A DNA stretch of 64,000 bases from Acinetobacter johnsonii CIP 64.6 (GTDB taxonomy: Bacteria; Pseudomonadota; Gammaproteobacteria; Pseudomonadales; Moraxellaceae), in contig NZ_KB849237.1 of the NCBI RefSeq assembly GCF_000368045.1, forward strand, positions 1-64,000, read 5' to 3'. Each line of letters starts with the position of its first letter. The stretch's first letter is position 1. A program made the translations under genes and the position numbers. A model generated the notes under the pieces. The model saw nothing but the letters and a program-made list of their open reading frames with translations, did not search any database and had not been told where the DNA came from. Of the stretch, positions 36,756-46,042 are shown in pieces.

Positions 36756-39205
36756 ATATCACTGCCCTCATCAAACCCGATACCATCTTAGCAAATTGCA
36801 CATTGCTAAATCCACTGGATGAAACATATCTAAATCATCCCATCATTCAGCGTTTTGGTAGTCCAGCACAGCCGATCTATGTTGACCAATACGATGTAGA
36901 TATAAACGGCGTGAGCTATGACAATCCTTTGATTCTACCTATCTATGATGGTCAATTAAATCTTGTGCAATGTGCTGTACTACAAGATAAACAACAGGTT
37001 CAAGCCCTGCCTGATGGATTTGCCAAAGGCCTTGCCTTCTATGGTCATTTTGACCATGCAGAGCCTATCATCATCACCTATAACCTAGAGGCATTCTTTA
37101 AGATTGCTCAAACAGGTTATGCCGTTGCTTTAGTAGTATTACCCAGTGTATGCAATGCCAAACAAGTAGCACTTAAGCCATTTGACTTTGAGCAAATGCA
37201 TTTCGTAATTCACCAGTTGGAAAAGGCAGGCTATACACAGCTTTATATGCCAGTACGTCCTGAGCATATTCGCCTTGAAGCTTTTCAAAGCCTCGAAAAG
37301 AATACCAACGTCCGATTATTGAACCAGTATCAAACGATTATGGGTGCTGAGTTTCTGACTGAGCTATTAAAAACTGATAGCAAAGAGGACGTAACTGCAT
37401 TTATTGATGAAGCCATAGAGCAACTACCGAAATTGAGTTTGTTACCTAAAGGTCATTTGGCCAAGCCTTTCAAAATGGATGACGGCGCATATTTACATAT
37501 CATGGAGACGGGGCTTTATTTGATCAAAGAAAAAAGGGATGGAGATGGGGAGCTTAAACAGACTCGTACTTTTATCTGTCATTCAGCTATTATTTTAGGT
37601 GAAGCAAGAAGTCCGAATAATGATAACTGGAAGCGGGTTATTCAGTTCCATGACAAGGACAATACCCTACACCGACTTTTGATACCTTATGAGCATTTCA
37701 TGGGGGAAGCCCAAGAAGCTTTAAAGATAATTGCTAATCATGGCTTGATGCCACCACGCCAAGCTAATAAGAAAAATGTATTCATCAACTACATTCAGGA
37801 CTACCCGATAGAGCAACGCTTTCGCTGTGTAGAGCGTGCGGGGTGGCATGGCCGATGCTTTGCTACACCCAATAAAACCTACGGTAGCATTGAAGATGAG
37901 GAGCTGCTCTTTCACAGTGACAATAAAAGCCCTTATACCGTCTCGGGGAGCTTTGAAGAATGGCAGAAATTAAGCCAATTAATTGAAGCCCATGCATTAG
38001 CGGTGCTGGCATTCTCAAGTGCCTTTTCTGGGCAATTAGTTTTACCTCTAGGTGCTGAAAGTGGTGGGTTTCATCTCTATGGCTCATCAACTGATGGTAA
38101 AAGTACTATCACCAAGGCCTCATGCAGTATATGGGGTAATCCAAAGCACATTTCTAAGTCATGGCGCACCACTGACAATGCTTTAGAGAATGAAGCAGAA
38201 TTGAGAAATGATAGTTTTTTAAACCTAGATGAACTGCGCCAAGCGGCACCTAAAGCTGTGTCTGATATTGTCTATATGCTGACTGGTGGACAAGGCAAGG
38301 CCCGAAGTACTAAGGCAGGCAAAAACCGTGATACCAAGCAATTCAGTCTGATGTATACCTCTACGGGTGAAGTCACTCTTGAGGAGCATTTGCGCCGTGG
38401 CAGTATAGAGTTGGATGCAGGGCTATTACTACGCTTTGCACATATTCCCAGTGATGCTGGTAAAGGATACGGCGTATTTGACTGCATTAACTATGGTACA
38501 GCTCCACAAGATATAGGCAACCGTATTAATGAGCTGGCATCACAGCACTATGGCCATGCAGGGATTAAATGGTTGGAGTATCTGACCCAAGATAAAGATG
38601 CTGTCATGCAACAGGCCCAAGTTCTATTAGATAGTTTTATTGAACAACACAGCCAAATCAAGAATGGCCAAGCTAGCCGTGTTTTACGCCGTTTTGCACT
38701 TGTGGCCGCTGCTGGGGAACTAGCTACACAGGCAGGCATTACAGGATGGATGAAAGGCCGTGCATTTGAGGCAATAGCACATTGCTTTAATACATGGCTG
38801 GGTAATCTAGGCCACGGCGAAAACATGGAAGAAACCAAGTCCCTTGAGCATATCAAGGCATTTTTTGAAGCCAATGGTACCAGCCGTTTTGAGGATATAA
38901 CTATAATCAGACAGGTAGACGGTGAAGTACTACGCCAGAGGATTCATAACCGTGTTGGTTACTATGACCCTAAAGATAAAGTCTACTTGGTATCCCCAAC
39001 CATGTTTAAAAAGGAAATGTGCATTGGGATGAATGAGGTCAGTGTTAAAAAGGCATTAATTAAACATGGCTGGATTAAAGGCTTTATTGAAGGTGATAAA
39101 AAGCTGTATGTAAAGAAATCCAGCAACACCCTGCCCGATGGTACACGCCCACGTATGATGCATTTCAGCGCAGAAGCCATGCAAAACCTAGATAGTGAAA
39201 TCTGA
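36752..39205 (+). CDS. DUF927 helicase/primase-like protein
   Basis: An 817-aa protein whose middle carries the DUF927 pattern: GGFHLYGSSTDGKSTI (Walker-A-like, GSSTDGKST near residue 445), then FLNLDELRQA (Walker-B-like acidic pair). DUF927 proteins are helicase-like ATPases in phage, plasmid and island replication modules, often with a primase-like N-terminus. The N-terminal 270 residues are probably that part, but I cannot point to primase catalytic residues. Immediately downstream is a field of GTGGACA iterons. Together they suggest initiator and origin, as with P4 alpha and its ori, though the family is different. Confidence 0.75.
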   Translation: MNITALIKPDTILANCTLLNPLDETYLNHPIIQRFGSPAQPIYVDQYDVDINGVSYDNPLILPIYDGQLNLVQCAVLQDKQQVQALPDGFAKGLAFYGHFDHAEPIIITYNLEAFFKIAQTGYAVALVVLPSVCNAKQVALKPFDFEQMHFVIHQLEKAGYTQLYMPVRPEHIRLEAFQSLEKNTNVRLLNQYQTIMGAEFLTELLKTDSKEDVTAFIDEAIEQLPKLSLLPKGHLAKPFKMDDGAYLHIMETGLYLIKEKRDGDGELKQTRTFICHSAIILGEARSPNNDNWKRVIQFHDKDNTLHRLLIPYEHFMGEAQEALKIIANHGLMPPRQANKKNVFINYIQDYPIEQRFRCVERAGWHGRCFATPNKTYGSIEDEELLFHSDNKSPYTVSGSFEEWQKLSQLIEAHALAVLAFSSAFSGQLVLPLGAESGGFHLYGSSTDGKSTITKASCSIWGNPKHISKSWRTTDNALENEAELRNDSFLNLDELRQAAPKAVSDIVYMLTGGQGKARSTKAGKNRDTKQFSLMYTSTGEVTLEEHLRRGSIELDAGLLLRFAHIPSDAGKGYGVFDCINYGTAPQDIGNRINELASQHYGHAGIKWLEYLTQDKDAVMQQAQVLLDSFIEQHSQIKNGQASRVLRRFALVAAAGELATQAGITGWMKGRAFEAIAHCFNTWLGNLGHGENMEETKSLEHIKAFFEANGTSRFEDITIIRQVDGEVLRQRIHNRVGYYDPKDKVYLVSPTMFKKEMCIGMNEVSVKKALIKHGWIKGFIEGDKKLYVKKSSNTLPDGTRPRMMHFSAEAMQNLDSEI

Positions 39206-39230
39206 GAATACTATTTATAGGATGGACGTA

Positions 39231-39490
39231 GTGGACAAGGTGGACATAGTAGTAATATTTAAATCTAATCTATTGTTATATATAGCTATTAATATGTCCA
39301 CTTTATATAAGTTTATCTATTTTAATAGGTGGACATAAGGTGGACACGATTCAAAGTAAAATATCCTGTCCACCTCATCTACTTTTAATGTCCACTTTTT
39401 TACTATTCATATTTATATACAGGTGGACTAAATTAATTATTTAAAAACATGTAGATAATTACTTCTGTCCACTTTTTCCACCATGTCCAT
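39231..39490. repeat. GTGGACA iteron array, candidate island replication origin
   Basis: Perfect GTGGACA or its complement TGTCCAC occurs at 39231, 39240, 39329, 39340 (plus) and 39295, 39367, 39389, 39466 (minus), with near copies at 39423 (plus) and 39484 (minus). Several extend to AGGTGGACA. The array begins 25 bp after the DUF927 gene stop and is embedded in A+T-rich sequence. It contains no gene. Confidence 0.8.
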
Positions 39491-39552
39491 CTCAAAACGG
39501 ACTCATACATGAGCCAAGAGAACAGCAGATGTTAGAATTAAACATTGTGAAG

Positions 39553-40917
39553 TTATTCATTAAGATTTTTAGAGTTAAATAAGTGGATTTCTGCTTCTTT
39601 AATAGGACTAAAGTAATTTCGTGGTCCATTGTAATTAAGAGTCTGAAAAATAAGAGAGTTGAATAAATTAAGGCAAGATATAAAATTTTCTTTTTCTTCA
39701 TATTTACTTAATAAATTATTACTTTTAGCTTTTGGATGAGCGACTTCATTTCTAAGATTTTTCCATGCCTCTGTTTCATCCTTACTTAAAATTCCAGAAT
39801 CGATTAGTAGAGCTAATGCTTTATTAGCTGTAATAATTTTTAAGTACGAAATTGAATTTTGCAGCCTTTCTTTATATAGGTCTTCAATTTCTAAGTTTTT
39901 AATAATTCTTTTAATTTCTTTAATGTCATGTTCTAAGACTTCATCTTTTCTTGATTTTTTATAAATAGGAATAAATATGTCATTTAATAAACCCTCAATT
40001 GCAGTTGTTAATGCTAGGTAAGTAATATCTTGTTCTGATTTGAAAGACACCCAGACTCTACGCCATTGAGCGTATATGCTAAGAAAATTTTTTGGGTTTT
40101 CTTTATATAGTCGAATGGAGTTTCTTAAAATATTAAAATGATATTCTCCATCGCGAAACTCTGGATTAGAAAGGTTACTTGCAATGGCAGAAACATAGCT
40201 TTTCTGGAGATAAAGTTTATTTGTACTATAAAAAGTACTAACTTCTTGATTGCAAGAAATATTTTTAGAATAATATGGTTGCAATAAAAGGCCTGAAGAG
40301 AATCCTAAATAAAATGTTATGCAATCCAACATTAATTCAGGATTTGTACATTCCTCAATAGCGATAAAACCTTTAGCTCCATGATCATCAACTATGCGAA
40401 TTTTAATTTTTTCTTGATCAAATTCAATTATTGATTCATTCCATGCAAAAGATTCACTTCCTAAGGTAGACACTACACTATTATTTTTGTTTCTAGGAAT
40501 ATTGAGGGTTTGATTAAATTCAATATAAAAATAATCTCTAGCGTTTTTAGTAGGCTCAGTTATTGTAATTTTTTCTAATAAAATATGATGAATTGAAGAG
40601 CTATGAATAGATAAAGCATGTAGTTCAACCCTAAAATCTTCTGATTGGAATTCAATACCATCTATTGACACAGCCTCCAAATAAATTTTCTGAGATTCAT
40701 CAAAATGATCATCAGGCAGTCTTATTGACCAATTAAATTTTGGAATATTATTTTTTTCTAAGCAAATAAATTCTATGTAAAAAACACCGTATTCATTGAT
40801 TTTTATGATGCCGTATCCTTTTAGAACTATTCCATTTTTTTGATAAATTCGAATTTTTGGACAGTGAGCTTCAAATGAGTAATCACGTATACTTTCACGT
40901 ATTTTATCGGTAATCAT
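39553..40917 (-). CDS. HEPN-domain protein, ApeA-like
   Basis: A 454-aa, A+T-rich, Lys/Ile/Asn-rich gene. The C-terminal region is HEPN-like: helices around ITANKALALLIDSGIL, then EAWKNLRNEVAHPKA, where R389-N-E-V-A-H394 is the R-x4-H ribonuclease motif. The N-terminal 250 residues are beta-rich. This layout resembles ApeA-type anti-phage proteins, which act as single-gene RNA-cleaving defence; the assignment is from memory of the family, not a search. The start at 40917 (MITDKIRES) is preferred over an upstream GTG. It lies beside the iterons, in the usual place for cargo. Confidence 0.6.
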   Translation of the reverse strand: MITDKIRESIRDYSFEAHCPKIRIYQKNGIVLKGYGIIKINEYGVFYIEFICLEKNNIPKFNWSIRLPDDHFDESQKIYLEAVSIDGIEFQSEDFRVELHALSIHSSSIHHILLEKITITEPTKNARDYFYIEFNQTLNIPRNKNNSVVSTLGSESFAWNESIIEFDQEKIKIRIVDDHGAKGFIAIEECTNPELMLDCITFYLGFSSGLLLQPYYSKNISCNQEVSTFYSTNKLYLQKSYVSAIASNLSNPEFRDGEYHFNILRNSIRLYKENPKNFLSIYAQWRRVWVSFKSEQDITYLALTTAIEGLLNDIFIPIYKKSRKDEVLEHDIKEIKRIIKNLEIEDLYKERLQNSISYLKIITANKALALLIDSGILSKDETEAWKNLRNEVAHPKAKSNNLLSKYEEKENFISCLNLFNSLIFQTLNYNGPRNYFSPIKEAEIHLFNSKNLNE

Positions 40918-40994
40918 ATTTCTCACACTTTAAACAACAATATTATTTTCAAACCAAAATATAAGGCATTAATTGTACTTAGCAAGTTCTGGTT

Positions 40995-41177
40995 GTGAGT
41001 TTATTTAAGATAGTTAGACAAGTACCCAAGAAAAGAGGAAAAGTCTACAATGAGGGTTCATTACGTACACGGAAATGGAAAGACCAAAGCGGCATAGATC
41101 GGGAAGTAATAGAGATTCGGGCGGATGTGTTGCAGTTCCTTATTATCTCTAAAAAAGTAAGTTATTCATATCAATAG
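40995..41177 (+). pseudogene. ssb: Remnant of a single-stranded DNA-binding protein gene
   Basis: About 35 codons (RGKVYNEGSLRTRKWKDQSG, then REVIEIRADVLQFL) match the middle of SSB (VYIEGQLRTRKWTDQSGQDRYTTE). Both ends of the gene are missing: there is no OB-fold start and no acidic tail. It is a fragment of a phage or plasmid-type ssb left after deletion. The following 270 bp to the XRE gene carry nothing I recognise. Confidence 0.65.
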
Positions 41178-41448
41178 AAAATGTTCTCCTTCCTAAAGTA
41201 AGTGATCATTTAAAGCGAAAAATATAGTGGTTTTAACAACACAAGATATTTTGAATTTCGGTTGGTGGTTTATACCAATATAAGCATTTTTTATAAAAAT
41301 CATATATAACAATGCCTTATGGTTTTTATGGGGTTTTTACTTCTGGAATAGCTACGATTTTGAGATTTTAATCCCTCTAACTTGATATAAGAATTTAGCA
41401 ATCACAAAGACTGCTATAGCAAGATATAAGTTGAGATAGGTACAAACA

Positions 41449-42117
41449 ATGCCGAATGTCCGCAATGATGTCTTAATGATTTCATCACGTGAAAGAGAAG
41501 AAAAAGAGTTATTTAAGCTTGTAGCAAAAAAATGCAAATTTGCTAGAGAAGTTAATGGCACCACCCGCAAAGAGCTGCTTACTTCCATTTGGGGATATGA
41601 CAATAATCAAAAGCATGCTAACCGCGTATCTGAGCTTGAAAGCGGGGGAAAGCGTATTGAATTAATCGCTGTTTACCGTATGTGTAAGGCTTTAGGAGTG
41701 AGTTCTGATTTTTTACTGGGCCTTTCACCAGATTTTGAACTTGATGATGATGAGGCAAAAACAGCTGGGCGTGTATTCCAGTCTGTGCGTAGTGCTGTAT
41801 TAGAGTCAACGGAACAAATTTGTATGCAAATGTCTAAGGCGATTGGTAGGCTTCCTCCAATACAAGGTGATGTGCTAAGAGGTCATGCCAGAAACGTAGT
41901 TGATATCGTAGATAAGTATGCACACGACATGGATTGGTGTTCTAAACATCCTGATTTGGTGAATGCCATAATTGAGTTGAATCATACGATTATGCTTTTT
42001 GATAAGCATTTTGCGCGCCAAATGCGTTTTATTGAAATGACAACTATGGAATTGCTCGATGAAGATACACTCGATTCACCCGCTAGACATATAATTATGC
42101 CAACTGAAGATAACTAA
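41449..42117 (+). CDS. XRE-family transcriptional regulator
   Basis: A 222-aa protein with an N-terminal Cro/CI-type helix-turn-helix (about 25-90: AREVNGTTRKELLTSIWG, ANRVSELESGGKRIELIAVYRMCKALGVSSDFLLGL; each shown in part). The C-terminal 120 residues are helical with no known effector motif. The start could also be the later ATG at MISSREREE. It is followed by a hairpin terminator and then an IS3-type copy. Probably a phage or island repressor-like regulator. Confidence 0.75.
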   Translation: MPNVRNDVLMISSREREEKELFKLVAKKCKFAREVNGTTRKELLTSIWGYDNNQKHANRVSELESGGKRIELIAVYRMCKALGVSSDFLLGLSPDFELDDDEAKTAGRVFQSVRSAVLESTEQICMQMSKAIGRLPPIQGDVLRGHARNVVDIVDKYAHDMDWCSKHPDLVNAIIELNHTIMLFDKHFARQMRFIEMTTMELLDEDTLDSPARHIIMPTEDN

Positions 42118-42140
42118 GCAGAAATGATCTGATATATAAA

Positions 42141-42170
42141 GGAATAAAGTCCATCTAGGGGCTTTATTCC
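42141..42170 (+). terminator. Terminator-like hairpin after the XRE gene
   Basis: GGAATAAAG (42141-42149) pairs with CTTTATTCC (42162-42170). The T-run is weak (TTCACTTT). Confidence 0.5.
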
Positions 42171-42316
42171 TTCACTTTATTTGAATGACTTAAAAGATAA
42201 TGTCAAATCTCATATGCTTCTGACTCAGAATGAGAATGTATGTGCGTATAAAAAGAGAGGTGGTCCCACTTGTTTGAACAACTAAAAGCGTATTTATAAG
42301 TGATATTCCGCTCTAG

Positions 42317-43147
42317 TTAAGCCACCTTGTTTTGTTGGGGTAGCTGATCATAGTAAAACTCATTTGGTGTCATTTTGTCTAGACTCGAATGAGGTCGTTT
42401 CAAATTATAAAACTCAAAATATGCACTTAATTGCTTTTTCGCATCTGTGACACTGCTATAAGCTTTGAGATACACCTCTTCATATTTAACGCTCCGCCAT
42501 AATCGTTCAACCATCACATTATCTACCCATCGACCTTTACCATCCATACTGATTTGAATGCCATTTGATTTCAATACATCAATAAATGCATCACTGGTAA
42601 ACTGGCTGCCTTGGTCTGTATTAAATATTTCAGGTCATCCATATTTTTCAATCGCTTCATTTAAAGCCGAAATACAAAAATCCACCTCCATACTAATCGA
42701 TACCCTATGCGCAAGTACCTTGCGGCTATGCCAATCAATCACAGCACATAAATAAACAAAGCCTTTTGCCATAGGGATATACGTTATATCCGTAGACCAC
42801 ACTTGATTACTGCGCTGAATAGCCAACCCTTTGAGCAGATATGGATATTTACGGTGAGCTTGATTAGCCTGGCTTAAATTTGGTTTGCAATATAACGCCT
42901 GAATACCCATTTTCTTCATTAAAGTACGTGTATGACGTCGTCCTATATGATGTCCTTGACGATTCAACAAATCACGCATCATACGACTGCCTGCAAAAGG
43001 ATATTGCATATGTAATTCATCAATACATCGCATCAGCTTCAGATCTGATGCACTCACAGGTTTTGGGCGATAGTAATAACAACCACGGGAGACTTTCAGC
43101 AGCTTAGCTTGCTTAGATACTGAAATCTGAAGTGAGTCGTCGATTAA
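42317..43147 (-). pseudogene. IS3-family transposase OrfB with an in-frame stop
   Basis: The catalytic DDE integrase-type domain is present: WSTDITYIPMAKGF (Asp), FNTDQGSQF (Asp) and ERLWRSVKYEEVYL (Glu). A TGA at 42637-42635 interrupts the frame (KYG-stop-PEIFNTDQ), where relatives have a sense codon. The frame is open across the orfA stop, as expected for a fused OrfAB made by -1 frameshifting. Otherwise full length, ending PQQNKVA. Confidence 0.85.
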
Positions 43148-43461
43148 CTTTTGTGGTTGAAGCGGCCCAGTTTCTTCAACACACCTTCTAAAAAATCAAT
43201 TTCTAATGCCTGCTCACCGATTTTTGCATGTAGTTTTTTTAGATCGATGGGTGGTTCTGTTGGAGCTTTTGATTGATCGAAAGCTTGCGAGGAAGCTGAG
43301 ATCAATTGATTTTTCCAGTCAATAATTTGGTTTTGATGAACATCAAACTCAGCACTCAATTCAGCAAGTGTTTTTTCTGCTTTAATCGCAGCAAGTGCTA
43401 CCTTAGCTTTAAAATCATTTGAATGATTTCTTCTTGGTCTACGTGCCATAAAATACTCCAT
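43144..43461 (-). CDS. IS3-family transposase OrfA
   Basis: A 105-aa first ORF of an IS150-like element, with RRPRRNHSNDFKAKVALAAIKAEKTLAELSAEFDVHQNQIIDW (the helix-turn-helix, about residues 6-50) and a leucine-zipper-like C-terminus ending FLEGVLKKLGRFNHKS. It probably binds the ends. It overlaps orfB in the -1 frame. Confidence 0.85.
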   Translation of the reverse strand: MEYFMARRPRRNHSNDFKAKVALAAIKAEKTLAELSAEFDVHQNQIIDWKNQLISASSQAFDQSKAPTEPPIDLKKLHAKIGEQALEIDFLEGVLKKLGRFNHKS

Positions 43462-43545
43462 ATATTGATGTTTATAACATCATTTGAGGAGCAGAATATC
43501 ACTTATAGGAGTTGTTCAAATTTACGGATCCATCTCTAAGAGTAG

Positions 43546-44712
43546 CTATGAATATCGGTCATAACCAATACCACCACTTATAATATGAGCCAGTCCACGG
43601 TCAGAAATGGCTTGTCCTATACCAACGTCAGTTGGTGTACTACTCTTCGCTTGCGCCGTGGTATTACGGCTAATCTTGACAAGTTCTGCTGTGACTTTTG
43701 GCACCTGAATAGGGCCCATACCGCTTGTTGCTGGACGATTAAATAAAGGAACCTCTTGAGCCTTGGCTTTGGCCGTATTGAGGGGTTTATTTGGTTTCAC
43801 TTTATTGACTCTGATCTGACCACTTACACCACGCATCACATCAACACCTCCATGATGTGCCGTATTTAAACCGTCTCCATCATAGTTTCCACGACCGCTA
43901 GAATTTTTCATTGATGCAAACTGTTGGGCAGTTTTATTCGCAAGCGCCTTGTTATTTCCAGTTCTAATCCACTCATTAAGTTGCTTTTCACCACCTAAAT
44001 AGTGAATAGCCAACTTATCTTGTGCTTTTACATCAAATATATCCGTATCTTTTAGTCCAGCCTGTGCTGCCATTTTTGAAAAAGCGCCCTTATTCCTAAT
44101 GAACTGGTAACGCCCTACCGCCGTAGAAGCATGTCCAGAATCCACCAGCTTTTGTTGATAAGCCTTTACTTCAGCAACAGTCATTTGTGAAATTGGCTTA
44201 TTTGGCTTATTTGGCTTATTTGGCTTATTTGGCTTATTTGGCTTATTTGGCTTATTTGGCTTATTTGGCTTGATCTTGGCACCACTATAAATTGCATCAT
44301 AGCCACTGGTGCCAAATGCTCCACTTCTTGACTCACCATTAGCAATTACATCAAGCAAAGGGGCAAAATCACCACTGGCTATACCAATATCCCCACTCCC
44401 GCCAAACCAATCAAGTATTGATTGACCAGCACTATAGGCCTTTTTACCTAAACGATATGGGATGCCTGTAACGGGATTTGTCTTCAGTACACCCTTAACC
44501 AGCTCTTTAAACATGGTCGGCAAGTCGGCCGTTCTGAGTTCATCAACCCATTTGCCCACCTTATTGCCAAAGATACCGCCCAGATAGTGACCTAAGCCCG
44601 CACCACCAATAGCCCCCACTGGCCCAAGGAATGCCCCCAGCACCAATGAAACGCCCCTTAGAGTCACGCTCCAGCGCTTGCTCTGAACGCTCTCTGGTGC
44701 CAGATACACCAC
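43546..44712 (-). pseudogene. Phage tail/muramidase-type gene, C-terminal part
   Basis: This frame supplies a Gly-rich hydrophobic stretch (LGAFLGPVGAIGGAGLG), a lysozyme-like segment with IANGESRSGAFGTSGYDA, MTVAEVKAYQQKLV and STAVGRYQFIRNKGAFSKMA, and an eight-fold Pro-Asn-Lys repeat between them. Such muramidase domains occur in phage tail tape-measure proteins. The first 20 or so residues of the frame are out-of-frame translation of the upstream part; the real join is the C5 run at 44634-44638. It ends close to the IS3 boundary. Confidence 0.65.
44195..44270 (-). repeat. 9-bp tandem repeat encoding Pro-Asn-Lys
   Basis: GGCTTATTT repeats about eight times without interruption; on the coding strand it encodes Pro-Asn-Lys. 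Exact copies suggest recent slippage, so copy number probably varies between strains. Confidence 0.9.
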
Positions 44713-45049
44713 CTAAGCGACCTGAAGACTCAGTACCAAGCCCCTGTGCCGCGCTTCTTACTCTTTCGGTTGCTCTTGCCAAGCTCTCAGATGCGTCAAC
44801 CACCTGACGGATCGCACCAGCCTCCCTACTGCTTGCATCTACTAACCGACCATGACGGTTTTGTCTGTTTAAATCAGATTTATTCGCCTTGGCTCTTTCT
44901 TCAGCCGTAGCCTGCAGTTCTGTCATGGTGTTTTTGAGAAAATCTAGGATTTGCTTTGTTGTGTCATTGGTCTGATTCACCCCATCAGCAATTTCTTTTG
45001 CGCGATGCTCCCCAATAATGAACCCGCCTGAATCGTAGTTAATAGCCAT
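44561..45049 (-). pseudogene. Phage tail/muramidase-type gene, N-terminal part
   Basis: A 162-aa frame beginning MAINYDSGGFIIGEHRAKE with a helical, Arg/Glu-rich stretch (ATAEERAKANKSDL...). From about 44640 it runs out of frame relative to the rest of the gene: its RDSKGRFIGAGG should continue as LGAFLGPVGAIGG of the other frame. One base gained in the C5 run (44634-44638) would explain this. The intact gene would have been about 500 codons. Confidence 0.6.
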
Positions 45050-45203
45050 ACTTCGTCCAAATAAAATAACTTACCGTTAAATTATTGGCCGTATGGTAGT
45101 TCGCTCTTTCTATATAGTCCTTTAGTCAATCTCACAAGGTCAGGCATTTCACCATCACTTATCGAAGCTGTGTAGAGCTTAACAATTGGAAATTGATTAT
45201 TAA

Positions 45204-45500
45204 TTAATCGGGTATAATACCCGAAAAATCATTCATGATGGACATGCGCTTAAGGGCTTTAAGAATCACCTCAGCCATGTTTCTGCGCCTGATTTGCGAT
45301 GTCATAAGTAGATTTTTGATAGCCTGTTTTTCACTATCAATAATTTCCGTCATTACGTCAAAATCTAGTAGTTCACCTTCATCTTCTTCCGATTCTTCGT
45401 CTGCATCCTCTTCATTTTTATGCTGTTTTATTTTTCTATCTTTATGGTCGTAGATGACTATATGCGTGTCATTCACAAGCCAATTGACGCTCTTCCTCAA
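45204..45500 (-). pseudogene. Truncated copy of a phage-island gene (N-terminal part)
   Basis: A 98-aa frame with VNWLVNDTHIVIYDHKDRKIK, an acidic Glu/Asp-rich segment, then LLDFDVMTEIIDSEKQAIKN and RRRNMAEVILKALKRMSIMNDF, ending early at IIPD. The second half is nearly identical to the gene at 46548-47120, which continues for another 130 residues, so this is the truncated partner of a duplicated gene. Function unknown. Confidence 0.6.
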
Positions 45501-45610
45501 TTTTTTTAACTCAGCGTCATTTTTTAAAACTAAAGAATTAGTATGTGTCCAACCTTTCGCTATTTGCTTTATCTAGTTTGGAATTGACTAGCTTTTGATG
45601 TTTTTCTATA
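45212..45610 (-). repeat. Duplicated segment, copy 1
   Basis: About 390 bp similar in the same orientation to 46963-47355, about 1.75 kb away. The strongest match is the 150 bp around 45227-45376. It covers the N-terminal half of the duplicated gene and its upstream region. Confidence 0.8.
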
Positions 45611-45696
45611 CTGCTATCAAGCTGGCAACCAGCGTTGCGGATCAGTTTAGCAAGTTTATCTTGTGACACTCCCGACTTAGGAAGCGTTGCTACATT

Positions 45697-45721
45697 AAGC
45701 CCGTCTAATAGCGGGCTTTTT
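45697..45721 (+). terminator. Orphan terminator
   Basis: AAGCCCG pairs with CGGGCTT around 8 bases, followed by T residues on the plus strand. No plus-strand gene lies just upstream, so it is probably left over from deleted sequence. Confidence 0.55.
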
Positions 45722-45794
45722 GTATTTTAATATCCGTTGTTGTCATTATTATCTTTGAAAGTTTGATCTGTGCGCTAGTCCTGCCAAATTTGAA

Positions 45795-45914
45795 ATGAGA
45801 CACCTTCCAGTATTAGCAGATGATTCTCAGCGCATCTTGAAAATTTTAGAGCCATACTTTGAAGCATGGCGAATATGTGAAAAATCTTTAATTAAACAGG
45901 TGCTACTCAAATGA
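45795..45914 (+). CDS. Possible 39-aa phage-type small protein
   Basis: The frame reads MRHLPVLADDSQRILKILEP then YFEAWRICEKSLIKQ and ends LLK. It overlaps the next small frame by ATGA. The hydrophobic-charged pattern looks like a real helix rather than random sequence, but the ribosome site is weak. It may be the tail of a longer lost gene. Confidence 0.35.
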   Translation: MRHLPVLADDSQRILKILEPYFEAWRICEKSLIKQVLLK

Positions 45915-46030
45915 TTACGGCCACCAATACCGCAAAATCATCCATTAAAAAGCAGATTGGCAAAACTATAACCAGCCAAGCATGCATTGATCTGAAAAAC
46001 CGAAGCGTTTGTGAACACAAATACGCTTAA
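45911..46030 (+). CDS. Possible 39-aa small protein, coupled to the previous one
   Basis: It begins MITATNTAKSSIKKQIGKT and ends CEHKYA, with an ATGA overlap to the frame before and a strong terminator right after. Basic, no known domain. The overlap and terminator suggest a small two-gene unit; coding is not proven. Confidence 0.35.
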   Translation: MITATNTAKSSIKKQIGKTITSQACIDLKNRSVCEHKYA

Positions 46031-46042
46031 CACCCCCTAAAA

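Larger units (their letters stand above)
42273..43520 (-). mobile_element. IS3-family (IS150-like) element, degenerate
   Basis: A copy of about 1.25 kb bounded by inverted ends reading TTTGAACAACT at both sides, with TATAAGTGATATTC just inside. The left end has about 9 extra bases relative to the right. No clear target duplication is seen. It carries orfA intact and orfB with a nonsense codon, so it is probably immobile on its own. Confidence 0.8.

Noticed and set aside
39231..39490. CRISPR-like array
   Set aside because: Seven-base repeats in both orientations with irregular spacing and no cas genes fit iterons, not CRISPR.
42273..43520. Target duplication for the IS3-type copy
   Set aside because: The bases next to the inverted ends do not match at 3-5 bp on either choice of boundary.
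44195..44270. CRISPR-like array
   Set aside because: The unit is 9 bp with no spacers and encodes Pro-Asn-Lys in frame; it is a coding microsatellite.
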